The notes under the pieces were generated by a model. It had not been told where the DNA came from and ran no database searches. It saw only the letters and a list, made by a program, of their open reading frames with translations. Position numbers and translations under genes: made by a program. Positions 56,105 to 63,683 of a stretch of 64,000 bases of DNA are shown in pieces. The stretch covers positions 682,001 to 746,000 of the forward strand of contig NZ_CP072197.1 in assembly GCF_018987235.1 (NCBI RefSeq), in the 5' to 3' direction. Every line of letters begins with the position of its first letter. Position 1 is the first letter of the stretch. The DNA comes from Lactobacillus crispatus. Its GTDB lineage: Bacteria; Bacillota; Bacilli; Lactobacillales; Lactobacillaceae.

Positions 56105-57595
56105 ATGAAGAATAATGATCACAGCAAGATAAGTCGTAGTAGTCTGGTCTTGATGATTTTTTCTTCTATTTTTGGATTTAGTAATTCTCTGACAGCTTTT
56201 TACCAAATGGGTTATTCAAGTATCATTTGGTATATTGTCACCGCTATTTTATTCTTCTTGCCATCAGCCTTAATTTTCGCTGAATATGGTGCTTCCTTTA
56301 AAGGAATTAAAGGTGGAATCTTTTCATGGCTTGAAGGATCTACTAATGAAAAAGTAGCATTTATTGGAACTTTTATTTGGCTATCAGCTTGGGTGATTTG
56401 GTTGGTTTCTTCAACCCAATTCTTCTTGGTTTCAGTTTCAACTGCAATTTTTGGTCATGATACAACCCAAAGTTGGCATTTAGGACCATTAACTTCAACC
56501 CAATTATTAGGTGTTTTAGAAGTTATTTTTTTGGCAATTGTTACATTCTGTGCCGCAAAGGGAATTGATAAAATAAAGGCGATTAATAATATTGGTGGGA
56601 TCTTTACTTTAGGAATTGCCATTGGTTTTACAGCAGTTTCACTTTTTGTATTTATTTTGAATCGTGGGCAATTAGCTGAACCAGTGACCGCACAAAATAT
56701 GGTTCATTCACCTAATCCAGCATTTCAGTCACCGATTGCGGTTATTTCATTTATTGTCTATGCTTTATTTGCCTATGGTGGTCTGGAAACAACCTCAGGA
56801 GTAATTGATTCAGTTGATAAACCGGAAAAGAATTATCCTAAGGCTCTGATTACGGCCATGGTCTTAATGACAGCACTTTATGTTGTAAACATCTTTATGT
56901 GTGGGGTGGCTGTTAATTGGAACAAATCGTTAGGTGGTAAAGGTGTTGACTTAGCTAATGTCGAATATGTTTTGATTAATAATTTAGGTATTGTCACTGG
57001 TCATAGCCTAGGTCTATCACATTCTACTTCACTGGCAATTGGAACTGTCTTTTCTCGTTTGGCCGGAATTGCGGATGTGTTATCAGGAATTGCCGCTGCC
57101 TTTTTGATGGTTTATTCACCGATTAAATCATTTATTGAGGGGTGTGATCCGCGACTATTGCCTAAGAAAATGGTTAAGTTAAATAAGCACAATATGCCTG
57201 AATTCTCGATGTGGGTACAAGCAATTGTGGTTAGCGTTATTATCTTATTTATTTCATTTGGTGGTAATGGAGCACAACAATTCTATACAATTTTAATGGA
57301 TATGATGAATGTTTCTTCATCAGCACCATATTTATTTTTAATTGCTGCTTACCCATTTTTTAAAGCTAAAAAAGACTTAGATCGGCCATTTGTTTTTATT
57401 GAAGGTAAGAAAAAAGTTTTGGCAACGACAATTGTTGTTTGGTTAGTGGTTGCGGTCGGAATTATCTTTACTTGTATCGAACCACTCTTTACCGGAGACT
57501 GGCAAACTTCATTCTGGACGGCTATTGGTCCAGTGGCCTTTGGTGTTATTGCTTGGATTTATTACGCATATAATGAACGAAAAGAAACATACTAA
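56105..57595 (+). CDS. Amino-acid permease, YjeM-type (APC superfamily)
   Basis: 496 residues from the ATG at 56105 (MKNNDHSKISRSSLVLM). The best ribosome site, aaaggag, is 14 bases away, so the start is not certain. It aligns throughout with E. coli YjeM: FSSIFGFSNSLTAFYQMGYSSI, GIFSWLEGSTNEKVAFIGTFIWLSAWVIW, AYGGLETTSGVIDSVDKPEKNYPKAL, FFKAKKDLDRPFVF. About twelve membrane segments. YjeM's substrate is not established; an amino acid is likely. It has its own terminator. Confidence 0.85.
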   Translation: MKNNDHSKISRSSLVLMIFSSIFGFSNSLTAFYQMGYSSIIWYIVTAILFFLPSALIFAEYGASFKGIKGGIFSWLEGSTNEKVAFIGTFIWLSAWVIWLVSSTQFFLVSVSTAIFGHDTTQSWHLGPLTSTQLLGVLEVIFLAIVTFCAAKGIDKIKAINNIGGIFTLGIAIGFTAVSLFVFILNRGQLAEPVTAQNMVHSPNPAFQSPIAVISFIVYALFAYGGLETTSGVIDSVDKPEKNYPKALITAMVLMTALYVVNIFMCGVAVNWNKSLGGKGVDLANVEYVLINNLGIVTGHSLGLSHSTSLAIGTVFSRLAGIADVLSGIAAAFLMVYSPIKSFIEGCDPRLLPKKMVKLNKHNMPEFSMWVQAIVVSVIILFISFGGNGAQQFYTILMDMMNVSSSAPYLFLIAAYPFFKAKKDLDRPFVFIEGKKKVLATTIVVWLVVAVGIIFTCIEPLFTGDWQTSFWTAIGPVAFGVIAWIYYAYNERKETY

Positions 57596-57597
57596 CC

Positions 57598-57647
57598 TAG
57601 TGTTGGATCATGAATCGACGGATTCACGATCTGGCACTTTTTATTTT
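57598..57647 (+). terminator. Terminator of the YjeM-type permease gene
   Basis: A long hairpin (agtg..gatc.tgaatc with gattca.gatc..cact) and a T-rich tail. Confidence 0.85.
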
Positions 57648-57661
57648 GTCTAAAATAGAAA

Positions 57662-57826
57662 GTGAAGATAAAGCAAATCAAGTCTTCAGCTTTTTAGACA
57701 CTTGATGTCGTAAAAGAAACGGACTGCTTTACCACCTATTCTTAAGTCTCTTCGAAGTCTGTGGGCACTTAGATGCCGTGTTTAGAAAATTAGAATTAAT
57801 AGGTTGATAAAGAGGTTTATCTTCAC
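57662..57826 (+). ncRNA. Candidate bridge RNA (seekRNA) region of the IS110 element
   Basis: The stretch is closed by perfect 11-bp inverted arms, gtgaagataaa (57662-57672) and tttatcttcac (57816-57826). Inside lie a short ggca/tgcc hairpin (57764-57777), a taagt/actta stem (about 57743-57771) and three copies of aagtct (57680, 57744, 57755). IS110-group elements are known to encode a guide RNA of about 170-180 nt between the left end and the transposase, with internal loops pairing to target and donor DNA. Position and length fit. The RNA itself is inference. Confidence 0.5.
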
Positions 57827-57841
57827 AGCGGAGGTTATATT

Positions 57842-59068
57842 ATGGAATCACAAATTATTTTCGGTATTGATGTTAGCAGTAAATCTTCCACAGTTTGTGT
57901 GGTTAATGACCGGATCAAACAAGGCGAATCTTTTAGAATCTCTAATGATTCCTTTGGCTATCAAAAACTTTATGAGCAACTGAACCAATATTTGATAACT
58001 CCTTTAGTTGTTTTCGAAGCTACTGGTGTTTATTCTCTAAGCCTGCAAGCTTTCTTAGAGGATTATCATATTAAGTATTTGAAGCTTAATCCGCTTAAAG
58101 CGAAAAAGCTAATGGACAATAATTTACGCCATAATAAAACTGATAAGGTAGATGCTTATCGCCTGGCTTTAATTCAATTTAATGCCCCGCAAAAGCTGCG
58201 TGATCCACAGCCCAGAGAGTATCATGAACTTCAGAATGCCAGTCGCTATTATGAAGAACTTACTAGGAGTATAGTTACTACTAAAAATCAATTGCACCGC
58301 AACCTCCAATCCACTTTCCCACAAATTGAAGAAATACTGTCTCATCCATCTGGCAGAATTTATTGGGCGCTTGTTAGTCTTTTCCCACATGCTGGATATG
58401 TTCTAGAAAAGAATGAGACACAGGTAACTCAAATGCTTAATTCTATTTCTGGAATAGGACAACAAAGGGCACGGTACTTAACCACAAGATTATACGCTTT
58501 TGCTAGAGAAGCTTATCCTTATGATTCCAAAGATAGTATTATCGTTAGAGCTATTCAAAGGAACATTTCTAATTTATTTTCACTCCAGCAAGAACGCGAC
58601 TATGTAATTAACTACATGGAAAAGCTGGCTAAAGCAGTAAACGCTCGTGCTTTATCCATCTATTTGAGTATCCCAGGGGTTGCTAGAATTACAGCAGTGA
58701 GATTAGTAGCAGAGCTCGGTGATCTAAGACGGTTTAGCACTTCAGCTCAAATTGATGCGTTTGTTGGCATTGATCCAGGAAGGTACCAATCTGGTGAAAA
58801 AGACAGTTCTCTTGGCATTACCAAGCATGGCAATCATATTGCCAGAAAAATACTTTATCGAGTTATTACTCAAATGGAGACGGTAAAGGCTACGCAGCCT
58901 TGCCATATAACTGATTATTATGACAAGAAAAAACGATCTTCAAATAGCCAAGGCTATAAGAAAATCGCCATTGCATCAGTCCATAAACTGATACGCACAA
59001 TGTTTGCTCTTATCAAACATGATCAATTATATGATTACAACATAGCCACCGAAAATAAAAGACTTTAG
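57842..59068 (+). CDS. IS110-family transposase (DEDD recombinase)
   Basis: 408 residues. The N-terminal RuvC-like domain has the DEDD residues in FGIDVSSKS, VVFEATGVYS and NKTDKVDAYRLA. A coiled middle follows. The C-terminal Transposase_20 domain has LSIPGVARITAVRLVAELG and the catalytic-serine region YQSGEKDSSLGITKHGN. Both catalytic domains are intact. The ribosome site gcggagg lies immediately after the closing arm of the upstream inverted repeat, so folding there could restrain translation. Confidence 0.93.
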   Translation: MESQIIFGIDVSSKSSTVCVVNDRIKQGESFRISNDSFGYQKLYEQLNQYLITPLVVFEATGVYSLSLQAFLEDYHIKYLKLNPLKAKKLMDNNLRHNKTDKVDAYRLALIQFNAPQKLRDPQPREYHELQNASRYYEELTRSIVTTKNQLHRNLQSTFPQIEEILSHPSGRIYWALVSLFPHAGYVLEKNETQVTQMLNSISGIGQQRARYLTTRLYAFAREAYPYDSKDSIIVRAIQRNISNLFSLQQERDYVINYMEKLAKAVNARALSIYLSIPGVARITAVRLVAELGDLRRFSTSAQIDAFVGIDPGRYQSGEKDSSLGITKHGNHIARKILYRVITQMETVKATQPCHITDYYDKKKRSSNSQGYKKIAIASVHKLIRTMFALIKHDQLYDYNIATENKRL

Positions 59069-59276
59069 CTGAAATCAAATAATCAACTTAAGTATAAGCA
59101 ACCTATGGAAAAACTACAAGTATTCATAGGCTTATTTGTGGTACTTTCGCTTTTTCTTAAATTTAAACTCTTATTTGCTTTAACCTTATTCGCATCATTA
59201 AAACAAGTAAATTTATTTTCTTAAATCATTGATAATACTTGACTTTGGGTAGAAAAAAGCAATGGCTTAATACGCA

Positions 59277-59311
59277 AAATAAGACGAAGGATTTTGTCCT
59301 TCGTCTTATTT
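59277..59311. terminator. Terminator of ackA
   Basis: A 15-bp perfect stem (aaataagacgaagga with tccttcgtcttattt). It faces both the minus-strand ackA and the IS110 side. Confidence 0.9.
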
Positions 59312-59325
59312 CTTTTCTCTATTTT

Positions 59326-60525
59326 TTACTTTAAGCCAGCTACTCTGACAACATCACGTTCAATCATTAATTCCTCATTAGTTGGAATAACCATACCAAC
59401 AATAGTTGAGTTGGGCTTGGTAATAATGGTGGCATTTTCTTTATTAGCGGCTGAATCAGGCTTAAGGCCTAAAAGTTCGAGTGAATCCATGACATGTTCA
59501 CGGACGCCAAAGTCGTGTTCACCGACACCAGCTGTAAAGGCGATACCATCTAGGCCACGCATTTCAAGGGTATAAGCACCAACATAGCGAATGATTCGAT
59601 TAATGAAAATGTTTCTAGCTAAGTCAGCACGCTTCTTCTTTTCCCCTTCGAGCTTAGTCATGTCACCACGTAAATCACGCATATCTGGTGAAATGCCTGA
59701 AATTCCTAACAAACCAGATTCGTTGTTTAGAACCTTAAGCATTTGATCAGCATCAAGATTTTCCTTTTTCATGACAAAAGCAAGTAAAGAAGGATCAACA
59801 TCACCTGAACGGGAACTCATCGTAATACCCGCCATTGGTGAAAAGCCCATTGAAGTATCGAATGATTTACCATCTTTCACAGCGGTAACTGAAGCACCAG
59901 ATCCTAAGTGACAAACGATTAATTTCAAGTCCTTTAAGTCGCGTTTCATAATTTCAGCGGCTTTTTGACTAACATATCTAACCGAAGTGCCATGTGCGCC
60001 ATATTTTCTTGCACCGTATTTTTCATAGTATTTATATGGAAGTGAGTACAAGTAGTGCACTGGATCCAAGGTTTGGTGGAATGAAGTATCAAAGACAGCG
60101 ACTTCAGGGACGCCAGGCAATACTTTCATGAAGGCCTTAATGACATCGGCTTCAGCGGTATTATGAAGCGGCGCATATTGTTTCAAATCATAAATCTTTT
60201 GTAGTGACTTCTCATCAATTAAGGTGGAGTCCTTAAATTCTTCACCACCCGCAACAATTCGATGTCCGATTCCGATGATTTCTTTAGGATCGTCAATTAA
60301 ATCATACTTTTTTAAATTTTCAAGCAAGATTGTAACGGCAGTTTCGGAATCAGGAATGTCAACTTTTTCTTGGTGTTTTTCACCTTTAACCTTGATTGTA
60401 AATGTGGAGCCGTTAAGCCCAACTCGATCAGCCATCCCTTCGCTGATAACTTTTTCATCAGGAAAGGTGAAAAGCTTAAATTTAAAAGAAGAGCTACCCG
60501 AATTAATCGCTAAAATTTTTTTCAT
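59326..60525 (-). CDS. ackA: Acetate kinase
   Basis: 399 residues. Signatures: ILAINSGSSSFKFKL at the N-terminus, VFDTSFHQTLDPVHYLYSLP, HLGSGASVTAV with GKSFDTSMGFSPMAGI, and MRGLDGIAFTAGVGEHD. It converts acetyl-phosphate and ADP to acetate and ATP, the energy-yielding step when pyruvate is not all made into lactate. It stands alone, divergent from lactate oxidase, whose product pyruvate can feed acetyl-phosphate; the shared control region suggests joint use. Confidence 0.95.
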   Translation of the reverse strand: MKKILAINSGSSSFKFKLFTFPDEKVISEGMADRVGLNGSTFTIKVKGEKHQEKVDIPDSETAVTILLENLKKYDLIDDPKEIIGIGHRIVAGGEEFKDSTLIDEKSLQKIYDLKQYAPLHNTAEADVIKAFMKVLPGVPEVAVFDTSFHQTLDPVHYLYSLPYKYYEKYGARKYGAHGTSVRYVSQKAAEIMKRDLKDLKLIVCHLGSGASVTAVKDGKSFDTSMGFSPMAGITMSSRSGDVDPSLLAFVMKKENLDADQMLKVLNNESGLLGISGISPDMRDLRGDMTKLEGEKKKRADLARNIFINRIIRYVGAYTLEMRGLDGIAFTAGVGEHDFGVREHVMDSLELLGLKPDSAANKENATIITKPNSTIVGMVIPTNEELMIERDVVRVAGLK

Positions 60526-60610
60526 AAATTATGCCTCTTTTTCTTAATTTTTGCAGTGCAACCTATCCAGTAAGGGCATGCAATAAAGAAAATGCCACTA
60601 ATCTGCTTTA

Positions 60611-60674
60611 AGTAAGTTCTTGCAGTAATAGTGTCAACGTCTTTATTATACAACTTTTGCTGTAAGCTCTTACA
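60611..60674. promoter_or_regulatory. ackA/lactate oxidase control region with two palindromic sites
   Basis: tgtaagctcttaca (60661-60674) is a perfect-arm palindrome and agtaagttcttgca (60611-60624) matches it at 11 of 14 positions, 50 bp away. A half-site, cgcttaca, lies at 60754-60761 in the lactate-oxidase promoter. The ackA -10 (TATAAT on the minus strand, 60650-60645) lies between the two full sites, with the first site over its -35. The bound protein is unknown; the sites are cre-like but lack the central CG. Confidence 0.55.
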
Positions 60675-60741
60675 GATATTTTTTTATTACTAAAATTTAT
60701 ATATAAATTTGATTGATCATATATAAATTTAGAATATCAAT

Positions 60742-60770
60742 TTGCAACAAAACCGCTTACAAACTATAAT
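60742..60770 (+). promoter_or_regulatory. Lactate oxidase promoter
   Basis: TTGCAA (60742-60747), 17-bp spacer, TATAAT (60765-60770). Confidence 0.8.
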
Positions 60771-60809
60771 GAAATTAACATACAATATATATTGAGAGGA
60801 GAAAAACGA

Positions 60810-62090
60810 ATGACCCACTACTACGAAGGCTTTCCACAAAGTGACCGCGATGAAAAAATCAAGATGGTGAATGTGGATGAACTTGAAGAACGTGTTAAGA
60901 AGGTAATGCCAGAAGGTGCATATTATTATATTGCTTCGGGTGCAGAAAATGAATGGACCTGGCGTAACAATACTGCTGCTTTTAATCATTTTCAAATTGT
61001 ACCTCGTGCTTTGACTGAGATGGCTGATCCGCAAACTGATACTGATTTTATGGGGATGCACTTAAAGACGCCAATTATGATCGCTCCAATTGCTTGTCAT
61101 GGAATTGCACATAAAGATGCGGAAGTCGCAACGCAAAAGGGTGCTGCTATGGCTGGTGCGCTCTTTAGTTCTAGTACTTATGCTAATAAGAGTGTAGAAG
61201 AAATTGCAGCTGCAGCTCCAGAAGCACCAAGGTTTTTCCAACTTTATTTGAGTAAAGACTGGAATTTTAATCAGATGGTTTTTGATGCAATTAAAAAAGC
61301 TGGTTATCAAGGCATTTTCTTAACCGTTGATGCTTTGGTATCAGGTTATCGTGAAGCAAACTTGCGGACTAACTTTACTTATCCTGTACCATTGGATTTC
61401 TTTAAGCGTTACCTTGGTGCAAAAGGTAAAGGTCAAAGCGTAGCTCAAATGTACGCTTCTTCTGCGCAAAAGATTGGTCCTGAAGATGTTAAAAGAATAA
61501 AGAAAGAATCAGGGTTGCCAGTCTTTGTTAAAGGTGTTATGTGTGCTGAAGATGCCTATAAAGCAATTGGGGCCGGTGCTGATGGAATTTACGTAACTAA
61601 TCATGGTGGTCGTGAAGTTGATGGTGCTCCTGCTACCATTGATGTTTTGCCAGAAATTGCGCAAGCAGTAAATCATCGGGTGCCAATTATCTTTGATTCA
61701 GGTGTCCGTCGTGGCTCTCATATCTTTAAAGCTTTGGCTTTGGGTGCTGACATTGTTGGAATCGGTCGTCCATATCTTTATGGTTTAGCCTTAGGTGGTG
61801 CGCATGGGGTTGCTTCAGTTATTGAACAATTAAATGATGAATTAAAGATTGATATGCAATTAACGGGATGCAAGACAATTGATGATGTTAAGCATGCTAA
61901 ATTGACGCACATTGCTTATACTGCTGATAATTTGCCATCTAATACTGATCCAAGCAGACGCAAGGAATATCCGATAACTGATGAAAATCAAGTTAAGCAA
62001 ACTGATGCGGTATCTGGTGCTTCTAAGTTAGAAGGAAAGCCAGCTCCTGAACCAGAGGCTGATACCACAACTGGCGTTTCAGTAAGATAA
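60810..62090 (+). CDS. L-lactate oxidase (FMN-dependent alpha-hydroxy-acid oxidase)
   Basis: 426 residues from the ATG at 60810, after gagaggag. It belongs to the glycolate oxidase/LctO family: MIAPIACHGIAHKDAEVATQKGAA, the catalytic His265 in VTNHGGREVDGAPATIDVLPEI, and the FMN phosphate site FDSGVRRGSHIFKALALGADIVGIGRPYLYG. It would oxidise lactate to pyruvate with oxygen, giving hydrogen peroxide. The 50-residue tail (PSRRKEYPITDENQVKQTD..., Pro/Glu-rich at the end) is longer than in Aerococcus lactate oxidase and of unknown role. Lactate as substrate is inferred from similarity. Confidence 0.85.
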   Translation: MTHYYEGFPQSDRDEKIKMVNVDELEERVKKVMPEGAYYYIASGAENEWTWRNNTAAFNHFQIVPRALTEMADPQTDTDFMGMHLKTPIMIAPIACHGIAHKDAEVATQKGAAMAGALFSSSTYANKSVEEIAAAAPEAPRFFQLYLSKDWNFNQMVFDAIKKAGYQGIFLTVDALVSGYREANLRTNFTYPVPLDFFKRYLGAKGKGQSVAQMYASSAQKIGPEDVKRIKKESGLPVFVKGVMCAEDAYKAIGAGADGIYVTNHGGREVDGAPATIDVLPEIAQAVNHRVPIIFDSGVRRGSHIFKALALGADIVGIGRPYLYGLALGGAHGVASVIEQLNDELKIDMQLTGCKTIDDVKHAKLTHIAYTADNLPSNTDPSRRKEYPITDENQVKQTDAVSGASKLEGKPAPEPEADTTTGVSVR

Positions 62091-62114
62091 AGCAAAAATA
62101 TAATTAATATTTTC

Positions 62115-62154
62115 AATATGATTGTCATTTAATAAATGATAGTCATATTTTTTT
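62115..62154 (+). terminator. Terminator after lactate oxidase
   Basis: A 15-bp stem (atatgattgtcattt with aaatgatagtcatat, one wobble) and T7 tail. Confidence 0.88.
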
Positions 62155-62222
62155 ACTATCAAGAACTCAGCGGCTACAATCAAGGTGAAAGCGATTCGAT
62201 TTTTGGAGAGGAAAATTAAATT

Positions 62223-63313
62223 ATTGAAGAGAATAATGTTTTGACTGATACTGAAGAGCTTAAAATCTTGAGTGATCTTGTTGCAATAAAATCCGTTAAT
62301 GATAATGAAATTTTAGTAGCAAAATATTTACAAAAACTATTAGGAGAACATGGAATTAGTTCACGTTTGTTGGAATATTCCACAACTCGCGCAGATTTAT
62401 TTGCTGAAATCGGAACAGGCCATCCCATTTTAGCAATTTGTGGTCACATGGATGTTGTTTCACCAGGTGAATTAGATCAATGGCATACTGATCCCTTTAA
62501 ATAACCAATAAGGATGGTAAATTGTACGGCCGTGGAGCGACTGATATGAAGTCTGGTTTAGCTGCCTTGGTTATTGCCATGATTAATATTCATGAACACC
62601 ATTTAATTAAGCATGGTATTATCAGCCTGTTAGCTACTTTTGGTGAAGAAGTTGGTGAACCTTCTGGCTACAGTATTGCCATTGCTCATAAGGGTTAGAT
62701 GGATATTAAGTTAACTTCCCAAGGCAAGGAAGCTCATAGCTCAATGCCTGAAAAGGGTTATAATGCGATCGATCCATTAATGGATTTATTAGTTAAGGCC
62801 AATAAGGCTTTTAGAGAAACAGATAAAAACAATCCAGACTTAGGTAAGTTGACGTTCAATACTACTGTTTTTACTGGCGGGGAACAGGTCAACATGATTC
62901 CCGGAGAGGCTACCGCGCAAATTAATGTGCGGACTATTCCTGAGTTCAATAATAGTTTGGTTGAAAAGAAATTAACTGAATTAGTTAAGGCAGAAAATGC
63001 GCAAGGAGCTAAAATCAAAATGGACATCTATATGTCGGAGCCTTCAATTAAAACTGACGGTAAGTCTGAATTTGTTAAATTAGCTCAAAAAATTGGAGCA
63101 AAATATGCGGAAAAGCCGATTCCAACAGTTGCTATTAAACCAGTAACTGATGCTTCAAATTTGATTGCCGACAAAGGACCTAGCTATCCGTTTGCCATGT
63201 TTGGTCCTGGTAATGACACGCCGCACCAAGTTAACGAATATGTTGATGAAAAGATGTATTTGAACTTTGTGAAGATCTATACTGAATTGTTTGTGGCCTA
63301 TTTGAATAAATAA
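62223..63313 (+). pseudogene. M20-family peptidase/deacylase (DapE/ArgE-like), multiple lesions
   Basis: The first frame gives LAICGHMDVVSPGELDQWHTDPF (metal His) and stops at 62502-62504; a shifted frame continues KDGKLYGRGATDMKSGLAALV (metal Asp) and ATFGEEVGEPSGYS (catalytic and metal Glu), then TAG at 62696-62698; the same frame resumes with MDIKLTSQGKEAHSSMPEKGYNAID to 63313. The likely start is ATT at 62223 where ATG is expected 11 bases after ggagagg. GEEVGE joins GEPSGYS directly where relatives have about 25 more residues, so an internal deletion is likely. At least three independent lesions: an old pseudogene. Substrate unknown. Confidence 0.82.
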
Positions 63314-63333
63314 TTTGGAAAGTAATAAAGAGC

Positions 63334-63363
63334 CTAGGCAAAATTTTAGCCTAGACTTTTTTA
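63334..63363. terminator. Bidirectional terminator
   Basis: Stem ctaggcaaaa / ttttagcctag (one bulge) with T run, between the converging peptidase and DUF59 genes. Confidence 0.75.
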
Positions 63364-63675
63364 TTGTATTTTGAAGTATTTTTTAGCCGCATCACTCATC
63401 CGTTCAGGGGTCCAAACAGGATACCAGACAAATTCTACATCAACATTTTTAACTTCAGGGACTTTTTTAACGGCTGTTGTAATCTGCTTGATCAAATAAT
63501 CAGTCAAAGGACAGGCAGGTGTAGTTAATGTCATATTGATGAGACAGATCCCATCTTGATCGAGGTCAATTTCATAAATCAGCCCCAAGTTGACCACATC
63601 GACGTTTAATTCTGGGTCAATAACTTGAGCTAAATGTTCAATAATATCGTTTTTAATTGTTTTGCTATCACGCAT
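63361..63675 (-). CDS. DUF59/MIP18-family metal-sulfur cluster assembly protein
   Basis: 104 residues: VIDPELNVDVVNLGLIYEIDLD at the N-terminus and the single conserved Cys in LTTPACPLTDYLI. Family members (SufT, YitW, Cia2-like) help insert iron-sulfur clusters. It begins 8 bp after the end of sdaA, whose product needs a 4Fe-4S cluster, so a maturation role for serine dehydratase is a reasonable inference. Confidence 0.85.
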   Translation of the reverse strand: MRDSKTIKNDIIEHLAQVIDPELNVDVVNLGLIYEIDLDQDGICLINMTLTTPACPLTDYLIKQITTAVKKVPEVKNVDVEFVWYPVWTPERMSDAAKKYFKIQ

Positions 63676-63683
63676 TGTGTTAC

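Larger units (their letters stand above)
57651..59270 (+). mobile_element. IS110-family insertion sequence, boundaries approximate
   Basis: Defined by its transposase, about 190 bp of structured non-coding DNA before it and about 200 bp after it. IS110 elements have no strong terminal repeats and make little or no duplication, so the ends cannot be fixed without an empty site. The limits given are the flanking terminators of the YjeM-type gene and ackA. The 3' non-coding part holds a hairpin (cctatg.../...catagg, about 59102-59131) and otherwise AT-rich DNA. Confidence 0.7.

Noticed and set aside
57680..57760. The three aagtct copies as a CRISPR-like array
   Set aside because: The repeats are only six bases and unevenly spaced; they fit internal pairing of a structured RNA better. 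No cas genes are in the window.
59294..59575. A plus-strand ORF inside ackA
   Set aside because: Mirrors the acetate kinase coding strand and starts within the terminator.
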